A DNA stretch of 64,000 bases from Eleginops maclovinus (Eukaryota > Chordata > Actinopteri > Perciformes > Eleginopidae). The stretch's first letter is position 1. The number at the start of each line of letters is the position of its first letter. The position numbers and the translations under genes were made by a program. Location of the stretch: the NCBI RefSeq assembly GCF_036324505.1, contig NC_086354.1, positions 20,894,707 to 20,958,706 on the forward strand, in the 5' to 3' direction. The notes beneath the pieces were generated by a model. That model saw nothing but the letters and a program-made list of their open reading frames with translations. It was not told where the DNA came from and did not search any database. This document shows positions 43,420-56,582 of the stretch, one piece after another.

Positions 43420-46400
43420 GTATGTGTAATTCTTGAGCTACAAACGCTATTTAGAAGTGTGCCTGCAGTTCGCTGCTTGTATTACAACAAATGACAAAAC
43501 CTTAATTGATTAACCCTCCAAAAATGTCTATGACCGGCATTGTTGGCAGTACACAAATACATCGGCAAAGTTATGCGCGGAACAATCAGCTAGCCTGGCT
43601 AGCTTCTACTCGGCTGCAGCAGCTAGCCGTGGTTAGCTGCTAACTGGTTACTAACTACCGTTATAGCACTGCTGTTAATCAAGCCGCTTCTGTCGGTGTG
43701 TGAACTGTAAACCTCGGTGAAATACAATGTTAGTAGGGAACCCTCCATTGGTTTGTGTGTCATTGGTGGACTTAAAGACTGTATCAGTTTTCGGGCTAGT
43801 TTAGCTAGCATGTTAGTGTCGCTCTCTCAGGGGCTAACAAACCGCCACGATTCTTCGCTGCACGATGCAGTTTGTGGGATAACTAGCGGAGGAAACGTTA
43901 GCCAACTCGGCTAACTAGTCGTTCGTGAGAAGAACAAAACAGGCTTTTATACTGTTGTGTACTTGTGACTTGGTTGTCACTGGAAGCGTGTTGGATATTA
44001 TGTGTATTTCACGGGTGCAACAGTCTGCAGTTTGGTGTCTCAAGCGTTAATGTGTTATATTTAGCCCTGGGAGAGCTAACGGTAAATTAGTTAGCTATGG
44101 TTAGCCAGTTAAAGAGACGCTAACGTCCAGGTCCAGCAACGCTCGCTTGGAAGTTGGTGTTTGCTAACATGTAGCCTGCTCTCCAGCTTCATGAACTGAC
44201 AGTTTTAGTTTTTTATCCCGAACTTAAACCTGCTGCAAACTAGTGTTAACCCAACCGGCGGCACATGCAGCTTCAGCGGTGTCTAGTCTCCAGATAAACA
44301 GCATTAAACTTTTTAGACATTAATCTCTCGGCAGCTGATGAGCTGGGATGTTGTGATTTGAGCTTTTCTGTTTGGTATGTAAACCAACAACACTTCTTGG
44401 ATTTGTTGTTGCCAAAAGGCCCTGTGGAAGTGTTGAACTACAGGTCAGCAACCGGTCCAACTAAACGGTAAACCGGCTCAAAGCTTGCTTCTCTTCCTAA
44501 AAGCAATTTCTCACCCTAAACTCAAGTGTTAGCTTAGCCGCTTCTCCAACAATAGTGTTCACACTGAGTTAGTAAAGTGTGTGTTGTGTGTTTACTTGTG
44601 TGTAACTAGGTTTTACAGCCATACAATGTAAGTGAAACCAATGTTTTTGATACAAAATGACCCTTCTGTAAGTCGTGGTCTTGTCATGATAATAGTAATC
44701 AGCACGTGTTAATATAACTTCACCCAGCACGCGCTTTAGTCAAATACAGGAAGTGGTTTGATTGAGAATTACAATCACACATGGGTACTGTCTGAGTAGC
44801 TGCACCCTCTAACAAATATTCAGGCAATGACACCTTCAACATTAATGGTTAAACTGGTCCCTATGAGCATAAGCTGTTCTTGTCAGGATCCGTAGCTATA
44901 CATGGAAAAGTATGTATATATTCACTCAATGTGACCTAGGTTTTTTGGCCCTCTCAATGTACATTTATAGAAATAAACACAAGGAAAATAAAGCTGGGCA
45001 AAAGCTAAACAATACACATTGGCTACTATGCACAAATACAACTACGCTTAAATCATGTATTAATAAGCAAAGACAGTGACATTTGTAATCAAGTTATTGT
45101 GTTAAGACTAATGAACTTGCCCTTTCTGCAAATATTTGAGAGTATCATTGTTATTCTATTGGATTTTGGGATGGAAATTAAAAAATCAGTAACAGGAACA
45201 AGGATTTTTTATGTTCTAAGATCCAAAACAACCCTGTTAAAAGTAATTTATTCCTATGACTAAAACCCTTCCTAAGAAGCTGTGGTCACATACAAAAGAG
45301 AGGATGTTATGTTGATACCTACACTGGGGGCGTGCAATACATGGCATGTGCTAAATACTTATTAATAGATAGTGACTGTGGACTTTAATTCCTACTGTAA
45401 GGTGTTTTAATTGTGTCTATATATGTTTATCGTCTACTGTGTCGAACTAAACACAAAATATACACACAAAGGACCTTTCTGTTTGTATCAGTAGCTCTCC
45501 ACCGTCACATACCCACCACCAGCAGTAAAGTGAAAACACAAGTCAAATGCTGCTCTGTGGTCTTAAGCAGTTATTCACAACCTTTTCGGCATTTGACCCC
45601 TATAAAACAAAGCAATGTCTGTCTGTGACCTCTTGTCTGACACTATGGCCTTATTTTTAACATGATTTATGAGCAGTGTACCCAAAACAATGCTCTGTGT
45701 ATTTCTTTATTTGTATTTGAATAACATTTTAGGGGTGAAAAGAGTTCAAACCTGTTTATAACACCGCTGTGACTCATGATTTGACGCTGTTTCACGATAG
45801 CCAATAATACCATATAGAAACAGGCATTTTATAACTCTTTATTTAATGACATGTCTGACACAACGCCTCATTTTTTAAAATTCCTTTGAGCCGACTCTAC
45901 AGGTAGTTGGATTTAAGTAATAACCTGCTTTCTTTTCCATTGATTCATCAGCGCAAAGCTTATCGTGACGTTTCCGACAGGCACCTGAAGGCAGCATTAG
46001 TTGTTTATTAATGGCTTTGTCAGCTGTGAAAACAATGTGTTGATTATAGTGAAAAGGAGGTGCGAGCAAATGTTCGATAAAGCCAAAAGGTAACCCCCTG
46101 ATCATTCAATAGTAGTGATTCGTTTTCTGGTTTTTGACAGCAGGTCAGATGAGCAGACTTAATTACTTTTGTCGATTTTGAGTCTAAGGGTGAGTCCTCA
46201 GTCTGACTGAATCCCCCCCCCCCCCCCCCTTTCTGTTTTTCTTTCTCTCTCTTATTTTATGCATGGACAAATCTCATTAGCTTTCTCAGCTGGAGTCCTT
46301 AGCGGAGTGTGAGTAATTTGTGCATGTGGTAGTGCTTGTTCCAGGTGACTATTATGTTTTCCCCCTGAAGGAAAATCATATAAATGTGTTGTTGTGTTAC

Positions 46401-49114
46401 CTTAGCACAGTGTAGGAGGGGAGCAATTTCCCCAGGAATAGCAACACGGTGTTTTTAAAAAAGAAAGCTCTGTTTTGACAGGGCCACAGATTAATGTATT
46501 GAAATGAATATAAATAAGCACCACGTCCACATTGTTAATTGCTGTAATCTATTCTCTCTCTGTGTCATTTTCTGCAAAAGGACACCAAGTGAGATCATAT
46601 TCCACTGAGTCACTTTATAATGACCTTTACCATGTTACATTTTTTTATTGTCATCTGTTGTTTGATTCATTGTTTTTTCTCGAGGATATTTGTGGCGAGT
46701 TGTTTTTCGCTCGAGCAAATACATACTTCATGAATACCATTAGCAGAGCCCATCAGTGATCTGTAGCTACTCAGGAGGAATATATATGAAGCAGAATTGT
46801 GTATTTTAAAGTCCTTGAGCTTGAGGATTGCAGTCTCACGCTGGGGAGGTGTTTATTCAATCTCTTCTTGAAGCAGAAAACAATATTTGACGTGATGTCT
46901 CCACTGACAGCAGGGGGAAGGGTGTTGTTACAGAACAGTGGAGAAGACTCCTGTCAGAGCATTTGGGATTAGCTCTGGGGAGTAACAAAGCACGGGGTGG
47001 AGGTTACTACCAACCTTTGACCTGGGACATGAGCTGAGGGTAGCTTTACCTTCAGTTCTGGAATATTTGGTATGCATCTTTGAAAGGACAGTTGTTGCAG
47101 CGACTGATTTGCAATGGCTAAGCTAGTGATGGCATAATTCTTAAGAGCAGGGGTTTGTTAGAAAATGTGTTTTTTTCAGTGGATATACGCATTATTTTTC
47201 AGTAATTGAAACAGCCTTGGCTCCCAGAGTGCCCTCCTAATTTGTAATGAGATAGCTACAGCAGTTTTTAGTCACAATATATTAGTTTTGATACATTGAT
47301 TTTCATCTGCCTCACCTTTATGCCATGGACAGAATCAACGTAATCAGAAACTATATACGCTTATAACAAGCTAAGGGAATTAAGTTTGCCTCAATAACAA
47401 CTGTGTTTTAGCTGTGAGAAATGTGCAGTTATATTGAATTGTTTTTGCTTGAAGGCTACCTAGTATTTGTGGACAGATTATTTGGTATACGATACATTAT
47501 TCAGATTTGAATACCCATTAATGCATGGAAGCATTATGTTTGTATTTTTCCTGTTTACACTGTAAGCCACAGCATGTTTGTCCAAATGCACAGAAAAGCA
47601 CTTCATCCGTGGAATACCTCAGGCGAATCACAAAGCATGTTTGGTAAATCTTTGTTGTGCCTTTATTTGTGTCAGAGGTTTAGAATATGACAATCAACTT
47701 CCTGTGGTTATCCAAACTCTAAGCCTGTAAAGCCGTGTGTAGGATTGTTGTTGGAGCTTTTCAATTTTTGCACATTTTGATAAATCGTGGAAGGATGGCA
47801 GCCTGTTGGTCCTCTGGCACACCTGTTATTCAGAGATAAACAGTCTGCAGTGTGAGATGACAAACCTGTGTCTGCAGTGTTATCTCTGCTGAATTGGGTG
47901 TAAGCATTACAGTGTCGCTTCTGTGTCAGAAATCAGTCAACCATTATCTGTTCTGTGTGTGACAGAACACACAGTTACCTCTGCTGGGAGGAAATAAATA
48001 TGCCTTCAATAATACATTCACACATTCGATTTCAGTGCAAGCAGTTTACCCTTTTTTATATATGTCATCTGCTTGACAGCTTTAGGGGCTTTTCCTTGTT
48101 AAAATGCTTGCTGCGCAGCAGTCACCTTTATCTCCGGCGTTACCAAGCACATACAGATGAGATTCAAGCTGTGACATTTGTGAAATTAAAGGAGGCTGTG
48201 ATTGGTGATGGAGGCTAAATGGAAGATCTGAGATTTTATAAGTATTATCTTGCAGGCCTTTTTTTCTTTTTTGTATTGCATGGGTGATGGACAGGAAATT
48301 GTGAAAGAGGGGTACTAAATTCAACAAAGGGACGTGGCCTGTGCGTTAAGGTCTCACCTGTAGGACACCTGCTCTAAGTGTGCTGCCAAAGTGTTACTTG
48401 GTTATTAGTTTAATAAAGGTTATAGCAGAACAAACGGTTAGTCACCATTGCATTCATACACTGATGTACTGATAAATATACATGCCACTGTATATGGTAA
48501 TGGAATCATAATTACTGTAAGAGGGCACACACACAATCCATTTCTTTTAGCACTAATGCAAACATTTATCAACCCACTGATAGATCAACAATGTCACAAC
48601 ATCTATCCAGTCAATCTGTGTTTGGGGCACTGTCTGTAACCATTCTTTTTACACTTTCCTTGCTTGCTGCTTATGGGTATTCCTCTTCACCAGTATATGA
48701 GCTGCAATATTTCCCAAATAGATGCTAGAGAAAGAACGGTCAATTCCAGCACCAAAAGAATGAGATCTGTCTTTATTGCCTGATGTTTTGTCTTCCTCTT
48801 TCATTTTCTTCTGTACGGCCCTGTGGTAAGACATCTAGTTTTTCCCGTGGACACAAGGTGTTGCTTAGCTACAATGACAGCATAAATCAATACCCTTGGT
48901 GTGAGCTGAGCAATGACCCATGCCGTATTTAACAAAGGCCTACTGGTGAACGCTTTTGTTGGAAACACTCAGGATACCATTCATGAATTCATTTTTAGCA
49001 TGCGTAGCGTGAGGCACCAATCAAACTTCTAGTTGTTGCAAAGGTAGTTTCATGATGTAATAATTCAGTGATATTTTTGACCTAATGTAATGCATGCATC
49101 TGTTTGTTTTGTAG
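43420..49114 (+). other. zzz3 intron 1 (5.7 kb)
   Basis: The first kilobase is dense in GCTAGC/GCTAAC/GTTAGC words, including AACGTTAGC at 43894-43902. A fragment resembling a common fish repeat (GACCCCTATAAAACAAAGCA) lies near 45560-45690. A 17-base C run is at about 46213-46229. No gene is recognised. Confidence 0.55.
45560..45690 (+). repeat. Probable dispersed fish repeat fragment
   Basis: The phrase TTCACAACCTTTTCGGCATT followed by GACCCCTATAAAACAAAGCA resembles a widespread teleost DNA-transposon-derived repeat. No second copy is present in this window, so this rests on recognition only. Confidence 0.35.
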
Positions 49115-49179
49115 GTGCCCACATTCTGCTGCAGAAGAGAGAGCACCAGGATGAGGAGACTGTAGGCACCCGCCGTAGT
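49115..49179 (+). other. zzz3: 5' UTR part of zzz3 exon 2
   Basis: The acceptor TTTGTTTTGTAG ends at 49114 and the main ATG is at 49180-49182. The 65 bases are open in the main frame back to the splice site. Confidence 0.7.
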
Positions 49180-52100
49180 ATGGCCGCGTCCCGTTCCTCG
49201 CGTGTCACAAGGTCGTCAGTGGGGCTCAATGGATTGGATGAGAACTTTTGTGGTCGAACCCTCAGGAACCGCAGCATCGCCCAGCCGGAGGAGACCTCGG
49301 TTTCTCCGCTGCCAAGGGCCCGCTCGCCCAAGAAGAAGCAGGAGTCCAAGCAGGAGTCCAAGCAGGAGTCCAAGCAGGAGTCCAAGCAGGAGTCCAAGCA
49401 GGAGTCCAAGCAGGAGTCCAAGCAGGAGTCCAAGCAGGAGTCCAAGCAGGACGGCAAGCAAGAGTCCAAACAGGACACCAAACAAGATGTTAAGCAGGAC
49501 GCTAAACAGGACTCAAAGCAGGACACCAAGCACGATACCAAGCAGGACCCTCAGCAGGATGGCCAGCAGCAGGCCTCGTTGCAGGAAAAGGTGACTGACT
49601 CGAACGCTGCTCCGGCTGAGGTGGAGCAATGGACCAGTTCCAGGAAGCGGAGTGTGTCCTGTTTAGAGAAAGACATTAGTCCTGAGAAGTCGGAGAACTG
49701 TGATAGAGGGAAGGGCTCGCGGGATGCCTGTTCTCAAATCAAAAGGGCCAAGCGGTGTTCCCGCTCTGCAGAGTCTCAGGGACACGACGAGGACCCTGAG
49801 CCTCTGAAACCCGACAGTCCAGTGTCTGTCCCGGAGCCTGGCAAGGACAACAGTTGTGAGGATTTCCCCAGCCAAACCTCTTCTCCTGCTTCACCTGTCC
49901 TCAGTAAAGAGGGAGATGAGCCGACGGGGGGGAAGGTGGAGGATGGTCTCGAGGAGTGTGATGGGGCAACTCGGCCCCCAAATGCTCACAAGGCCTCGAA
50001 TGGACTTAAGGAGAATAAAGCAGAGGAACCCAGCACGCTCACTGGAGAGCCTGGTGCGAACCCACCCTCTGCCCCCAACACCCCGTTGCTGCTTAACGGC
50101 AGTCAGACGACGGCTCCCTCACCCCCTCACCCCGCTGTGCCTTGTCGAAACTCTGTCCCTCTGCAGATAGAGGTCTCCGGCTCAGGGGAGTCGCCAGCCT
50201 CACCTGCGCCGACTTTTGTCCCCGAGGACCCTGTCCCCGAGTTGATAGTGGCTAAGGAGCAGGAGGTGGAGGAGGTGGAGGTGGACGTGGTAGGCGAACC
50301 GTTGTGTGTCTCCCACGAGGAGCAGGTGATCGAGACTGAGCACGACACCAACGGCCGGCCGCTGACACCACTGCAGGAAGCCCCCGCCTCCACCTCTTCC
50401 ACTAACACCCACATGAACAGTAGTCCAATCAACAACAACAACAGCAACTCAGGAGAAACTACACCCCCTCTAGCAACAACCCCCTCCCCCACAGAGCCCG
50501 GGTACACCCCCTCAGTATCCAGCACGCCCCCCTCCTTCACAGAGCTCTATGAACACAGATACACCCTGCGGACTTCACCCAGGAGGGCCGCCACCGGTGG
50601 CAAAGCCTCCTCCTCCAAGCTCAGCTCTCCTCCACGAGACAATGGTCCCATGAGGGAAGAGGGGGAGGTGGTTGTGGAGCTGCAGGAGGAGGACTGTCCT
50701 ATGGTGGAGGAACCTGCTCCTTCAGACGTTGTGGTCCCCTCCTGTGAAGGGCCGGTCTCCACGGCTGAGGACAGTGTGGCCGTAGTGGGCAAAGAGGAGG
50801 ACCAAAGCAGGGAGGTGACGAGGAGCCAGCCTGCAGAGGAGGAGGATGAAGAGGAGGAGCCAGACGTGTATTACTTTGAATCGGACCACCTGGCTCTTAA
50901 ACACAACAAAGAGTATGTAGGAGCCCCCCCTGGGGAGTATGCTCTCTCCTCCTCGTCTCTCTCACATGTTGGACTGGGTTCTGTGCTCGCTGTGTTACTC
51001 CTCTCTCTGGCTCTGAATGAACCGGAGTCCATCTGAGCTGAGGAGGATTTGGTTTTGTTAAAAATGTGTTTTAGAAGTAATGAATCTAAACCTCAAGTCT
51101 TTTTTAGGGAGGCAGTTTCATTGTTTCCAAAACCTTTACTATGCTTGTGGTTATTATTTAGGTATTTGTTATTAGAAGTAGATTCTTCTGAACCACCCCC
51201 CAGGATGAACATGGTTAGGTTCTATATCCTACATTTATATAACATTTAAGAGATGAAACCTTAAAAGTTCTTATTCCACAAGAAATAAGCAAACATTAGA
51301 GAATACAGTTACTCTTTCCTTCCCCCCGGATTTCATTTATCTCCGGTTGTTGACGCTGTTGTACTTCTTAAGAATCATTTATTTTTCTTGACCTACAGCT
51401 ACAGAAGTTCAAATGAGAAGTCATTTTAGAAATCAATATTGAATGAAATGAAATGAAAGCTGAATTTCCTCCTTGTGGGAATAAATGAAGGTTCATCTTC
51501 AAAAACGAATGAGAGGAAGCATCACATAGAAGTGTTTTAAGGTTGTTGCGCATGCACGAGTATCAGCGAGGATCTATCTTTAGCTCCTGTTTTGTTCAGG
51601 TTTGACATGTTTTAAGCGTTTAATTTCCACCTTCTATCGAGAGCTGTGATTGTGTGAATTTGCTGCCAGTTGCCCACTTTCCATATCCTACTGAGATTGG
51701 ATTTAAAAATGACTCTGCTGAGTGCCTCCGATCTGCCGGCTCGCAGTCAGAGGAGTCATTTCACAGGAAAGGGTATCTCGCTGTAGGGTTTGTTCCTCTG
51801 TGTATTGTCAGTTGTCAGGATGGGATGTTCGTGATGCTGGACAGGTCCCACGCTGCGCTCATTCAGGCCCTTCTAACCACTGTGGCATGTCAGCCGGTTC
51901 ATGATGCGTCTTCAGAGGAGGGGGGGGGTGGCGGCTGGTTGGTGCTTGGAGACATCGGCAGCTGAGGTCCGTTTGTCTTTGACACCCGTATTGGTCAATG
52001 TTTTAAATTTGGAGACTGGCTTCAAGTAAGATTTCACTGCTCTCCGATTCCAAGTTTCTGTGACATGCCAAGTTTTACTTTCTGCTGAGCGAGGAGTATC

Positions 52101-55100
52101 TGAAGGCTCTGATCAATGCAGTAAGAACTCATTTTTAAGGGAGCATGACTATGCATTTTAGGGTTTGCTGAATATGGAGAATTGACACGGACATGATTGA
52201 TGTGTATACAGAACATTCTTTATTTTCATTGTGCAGTTTTATCCATTTGGACACAGTTCTTTCAACCTATACCATGTAAATATTCTAAAAGCAACCCTTC
52301 ATTATCAGGCTTTGACAAGCTACTACTTTATTCCTGCCCGCTTTTTATCTGGCACCCTGTGTGTGTCAGTGGTGTTCGGGCCCAGCAGGTGGCAATGGTA
52401 CACCAGGTTTGTACCCGGACACCTGGCAGGAGTCTGAGAAGCTGGGCCAAGTCCTCCTCATTTCCTGTAAACAGATTAATACACACACAGATTGTCTGTT
52501 CATCTGAGGAAGTCTGCATGCGTGCTGTTTTCTTTTGCAGAGATCTTACGTTAGACTCAGAGTCGCTGTAGTACAGGAAATGTGCAGCAGTGGCTGCAGG
52601 GACAGATCTACAGCTCGCTTTAAAGCACAGCGCTCAGTGATGCAGAACAAGGTCAGCAGAGCTTCACCCAGAGCTCAAGGGGGTGGTGTGTGTTACTAAT
52701 AAAGGGATATGAGGTTAAGCACTGGTGACCTGCTTGAATGTTTCTTACAGGATGTTCAAACCACAGCAGCTGTGGAATAAATTGTCCTGTGCATTGATTT
52801 TCATTCATGTCCTGTTAGGGGGGGGGGGATTGATCCGCTCTGCCTCACTGAGCACTTGCATTAGGTTATAGCCATGTAGTAAACTGTCACATTCCTGTCC
52901 GTTCCTCCTGCTCTGCGCACAGTGGAGGCCCTCCGCGTCAGTCGCACACTTAGTCACTGACAGCTCAGTTTGCAGCTCTTCTGTGGCCCCGGAGGGTGTG
53001 AGTGGAAAGGTCAGACTTGTACAGCGTGGACGGCTCCTCAAGCACCACAAAAGCCAGTGTTTGTCATGCAAAGGTTTCGCTGTTGCTATGAAAACTGAGT
53101 GAGGCGCTCCGTTACCGAGCAGAGTTGCAGTGGTTTAAGTGCATTTTCTCCTCCCCTTGAACTTTCATTTACCCTCTGCAGTTTCAATAGATTGGTTTCT
53201 GTGTTGATTTTTCGTAGCCGGTTTGAGACACATATTTCTTTGCAAACTCAATGCCTTTTTAAATGTGTATTTTGCAAAATAAGTGGAAAGGACTGGAGAC
53301 TTTAATTTCTGGTGCAATGATTTAAAGCTACTGTATCATCATTTTGGTTAGATTTTTGTGGCTTCTGTGCACAGTTAGCAGTGTTTCCACGAGCTGCACT
53401 GCCGGCATAAAGATGCTGATGTTGTGTAGCCATCAAGAATATATTATATAGTGATGTCAAACCACATCCCACAATTTATTTTACAAATAGAATAGAATAT
53501 GAATCAAAAAAAGGCCAATTAAGAATCAGTTTTGACTCCTTTCAAATCTGCAAATTCTCTCCGTCTGTTGAAAGACTTACCAAGGTTGACTTTTCTTTTG
53601 TTTCGTGATTCTTTACTTTTCTTTCTCTCTTTGCTAATCCTGCCCCGGTTTCAACCATAGCCACAAAAAAACGTCAAAAATAAAATTCTGGATAACGTTC
53701 TCCCTGCACAGCTTGGCCTGTGAAAGTGTAAACACATGCTTCCTCTGGTCAGTGTCCCAGAGATGGTTTATTCTTAATTTAGCTGGGAATCAGGTTTTGG
53801 AACATTAGAAATAACTACGTACAAACAGACTTCTTGCCGATGGACTCGTTTGCATATATAGGTCATTTACAGGCGTGTTAAATGGGGACTTCTTTTACCT
53901 CCAGTTAAACCTTCTTGTAGCAGCCTTTCGCCCTCAGCTCCCTGATTGAATTATGCATTGTCTGGGCTCTGAAACTTTGATGCGCTGCAGCGGTGCGAGT
54001 GTCAGGGTGAATAATGTCAGCCCTCCCTCCCACTGTTGTCTAACCGGGCTCTCCTGCGTGTCAGTTACCAGAGGCTGCTGCAGACCATCGGGGTCCTCGA
54101 GGCCCAACGAACGCAGGCCATCCTGGACCTGGAGACGTTGGCGCGGCAACAGAGGGAGGCGCTGGCCGATCCCATCAGCTTTGTGGAGCAGCTGCAGAAA
54201 CGGGTAACAGAAGAGCAAAGATTGTCCTTGAATAGCTTTTATACGAGTTATTTTAAGTGCTCCACCTGTACGAACTAATGCATCCAATACATAACGTCTA
54301 CTTACCGGTGGCTGTAATATTATAAATAACCAAGAGTAATTTAGTGCTACATCTAGGTTATTGTGTATTCACTCACGTCTTTCTTAAGTGTCTCCTAAGA
54401 CCTTGTTCTTGAGGTTTTTGCCTGAGGGATACCTGGCTGCTGGAAACGCTGCTTGAATAAATATCTGGGAGCTTCTTGTAATTCAGTGTGCAGACCACTT
54501 CTCCAGTGTATGACTCAGATTGTGTTCTGCACCTGTTCACAAACGAGGCAGGATGTGCACCTTTCTTTCTACTTGAGATATTTCTGAAAGCTTATAAATA
54601 AAATATTACGGCAAATGAATTCATACATGTGTGCAGTCATGTAAATGCAAACCGTGAATACAATCAGAACACCTGCTGCACGTGTTTGAGCCAGGACCTG
54701 CTTAAATGGTATTGTCACTCATTAGCATATGGTCATTTGTTTGCAGAGTGTGCATACAAACAAAAGAAAATCACGTCTTGAGATGATGTGGTGACACGCT
54801 CAGTATAAAGATGGAGGCCAGCAACCAAGTCTGTTGAATATAGATTTAGAAATCACTATTTATTTTAACAAATCTGGAAAATGAAAAACGAGCAATGCCT
54901 GGAGTTTTCCGTAAAGTAGAAAAATGTCCCAAAACTTTTCCTCACTCGTTTGTTTCTCATACATTGTCACATATCCAACCTCGATGCAGTAAAGTCTAAG
55001 CAGTTAAGCCGTTTTATTATTTTATTTGTAAATGGATTATAACCCCCCCACTTCTTGCGTCCCTCAGGTTAATTTGGGCTTGCCGCGTCCTCAGCGAGTC

Positions 55101-56541
55101 GTGCAGCTCCCTGACATCGGATGGGAGCAGTACACCTCAGGCCTCAGCGACTTTGAGAGAGAGTTCTGCGACAAGAAACGCAAAACCAGGCGGCTAAAGC
55201 TGGTCTTTGACCAAGGCATGTTCACACTGCATATGCTTTGTCTGTGTGTTTGCAGTTTTTACCCCTTTTATGATCAAAATAAACAACATAAAGATTATTT
55301 TCACTCTTATAAAAATACTGATTCTGCTCTTCTCCTCCGCTCAGGTTTGCCTGACCGACCAAAAAGTCCAGTAGAGCCCAAGAAGGAAGGCGAGTCGTCC
55401 ACCATGTACTCCTCTCTGCCCACTAGTGACGCTCTGGAGAACAGCAGGCAAGCGCAGGTATGGCTCTGCTGAAATAACCTGCACACACACACTCACACAC
55501 ACTTTGCTGCGGTGATCGTCTCCCAGTGTACCATTAGTGGAGACGCTGCTACATCCGTTCTATCTATAGCCGGTGAGTCACCGATCTCCTGTAGGTTGGC
55601 CTACAAATCATCTTGTTGTTACCTCATTACATGCCGAGGCTTCCTCCAGCCTCCTCTCCCCCATTCTCACCCGTCGGGAGAGTTAAGCATGCAGCACATG
55701 TGAGCACAAAAGATGGTATCTATGGAAACATGAGGAGCCCGCCTCCCCCACACCTCCGTATAGGCAGTCAGGTTTTTACTTTTGACTGATTGTTGGGATT
55801 AGCCGGCGCCAAGCTCTGAGCAAACAGCTGGATTCCTTTTCTTGAACGGCCTGTTTGTGTTGGGCCGGCACATTTGCATTCTCCAGGGCTACACTCTGAA
55901 ATCTCCCAGGATTGTGTTTGTCAGTCACAAGTGTTACTGTTTTTCTTTCCGCGTTTTCTTTCCCAATGACGCATCTCCAGTCTCATCTGACAGCTGGGCT
56001 TTGTGTGTCAAACTGACGGATCTCTTTTAAACGGCGCAGTGCCCATTATTCTGGGTTTTTAACATGGCTGTCACTCATGTTTCCTGACAGTTGATCAGGG
56101 GGAGGATCTCTCAGCCGAACAAGTCTGACACGTTCAACCAGCTGTGGACGGTGGAGGAGCAGGTAGGTGTTCGACGCTGCACCGTGTTGGATCATTTCAG
56201 CATGCACGCTGAGAGGCATGCACAATCTAACATGCAAGACGTCACACTACAACTTTCTTATTAAATAAAAACTTTCTAGAACTTATCCGGTGTTTCCCAT
56301 TAACTGCTTACAGTCTTTGTAGACCTGCTGTACTTTGTTTATTTGGCCTTTTTAAGGATCCTCCTTTTATTTTTACATCGCAATGTGGAAACATCCTAGA
56401 AATAAATAAGAATTTCCATATCAGGTTATTTCAATATCGTGCTTCCCTGCTATATTTTAGGGATCCTTTTTAAACATGTTTTATGTATTTCTCAGATATT
56501 ATAATATTGTTTTCAAAAACCTGTTTCTCACAAAATAATCA

Positions 56542-56582
<41 letters not shown>

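Noticed and set aside
49090..49179. N-terminal extension of Zzz3 starting at an ATG at 49090
   Set aside because: The ATG lies upstream of the splice acceptor ending at 49114, so it is intronic; the family start MAASRS fits 49180.
49065..49541. 158-codon minus-strand frame rich in CLDS repeats
   Set aside because: It is the antisense of the zzz3 QESK minisatellite and has no independent support.
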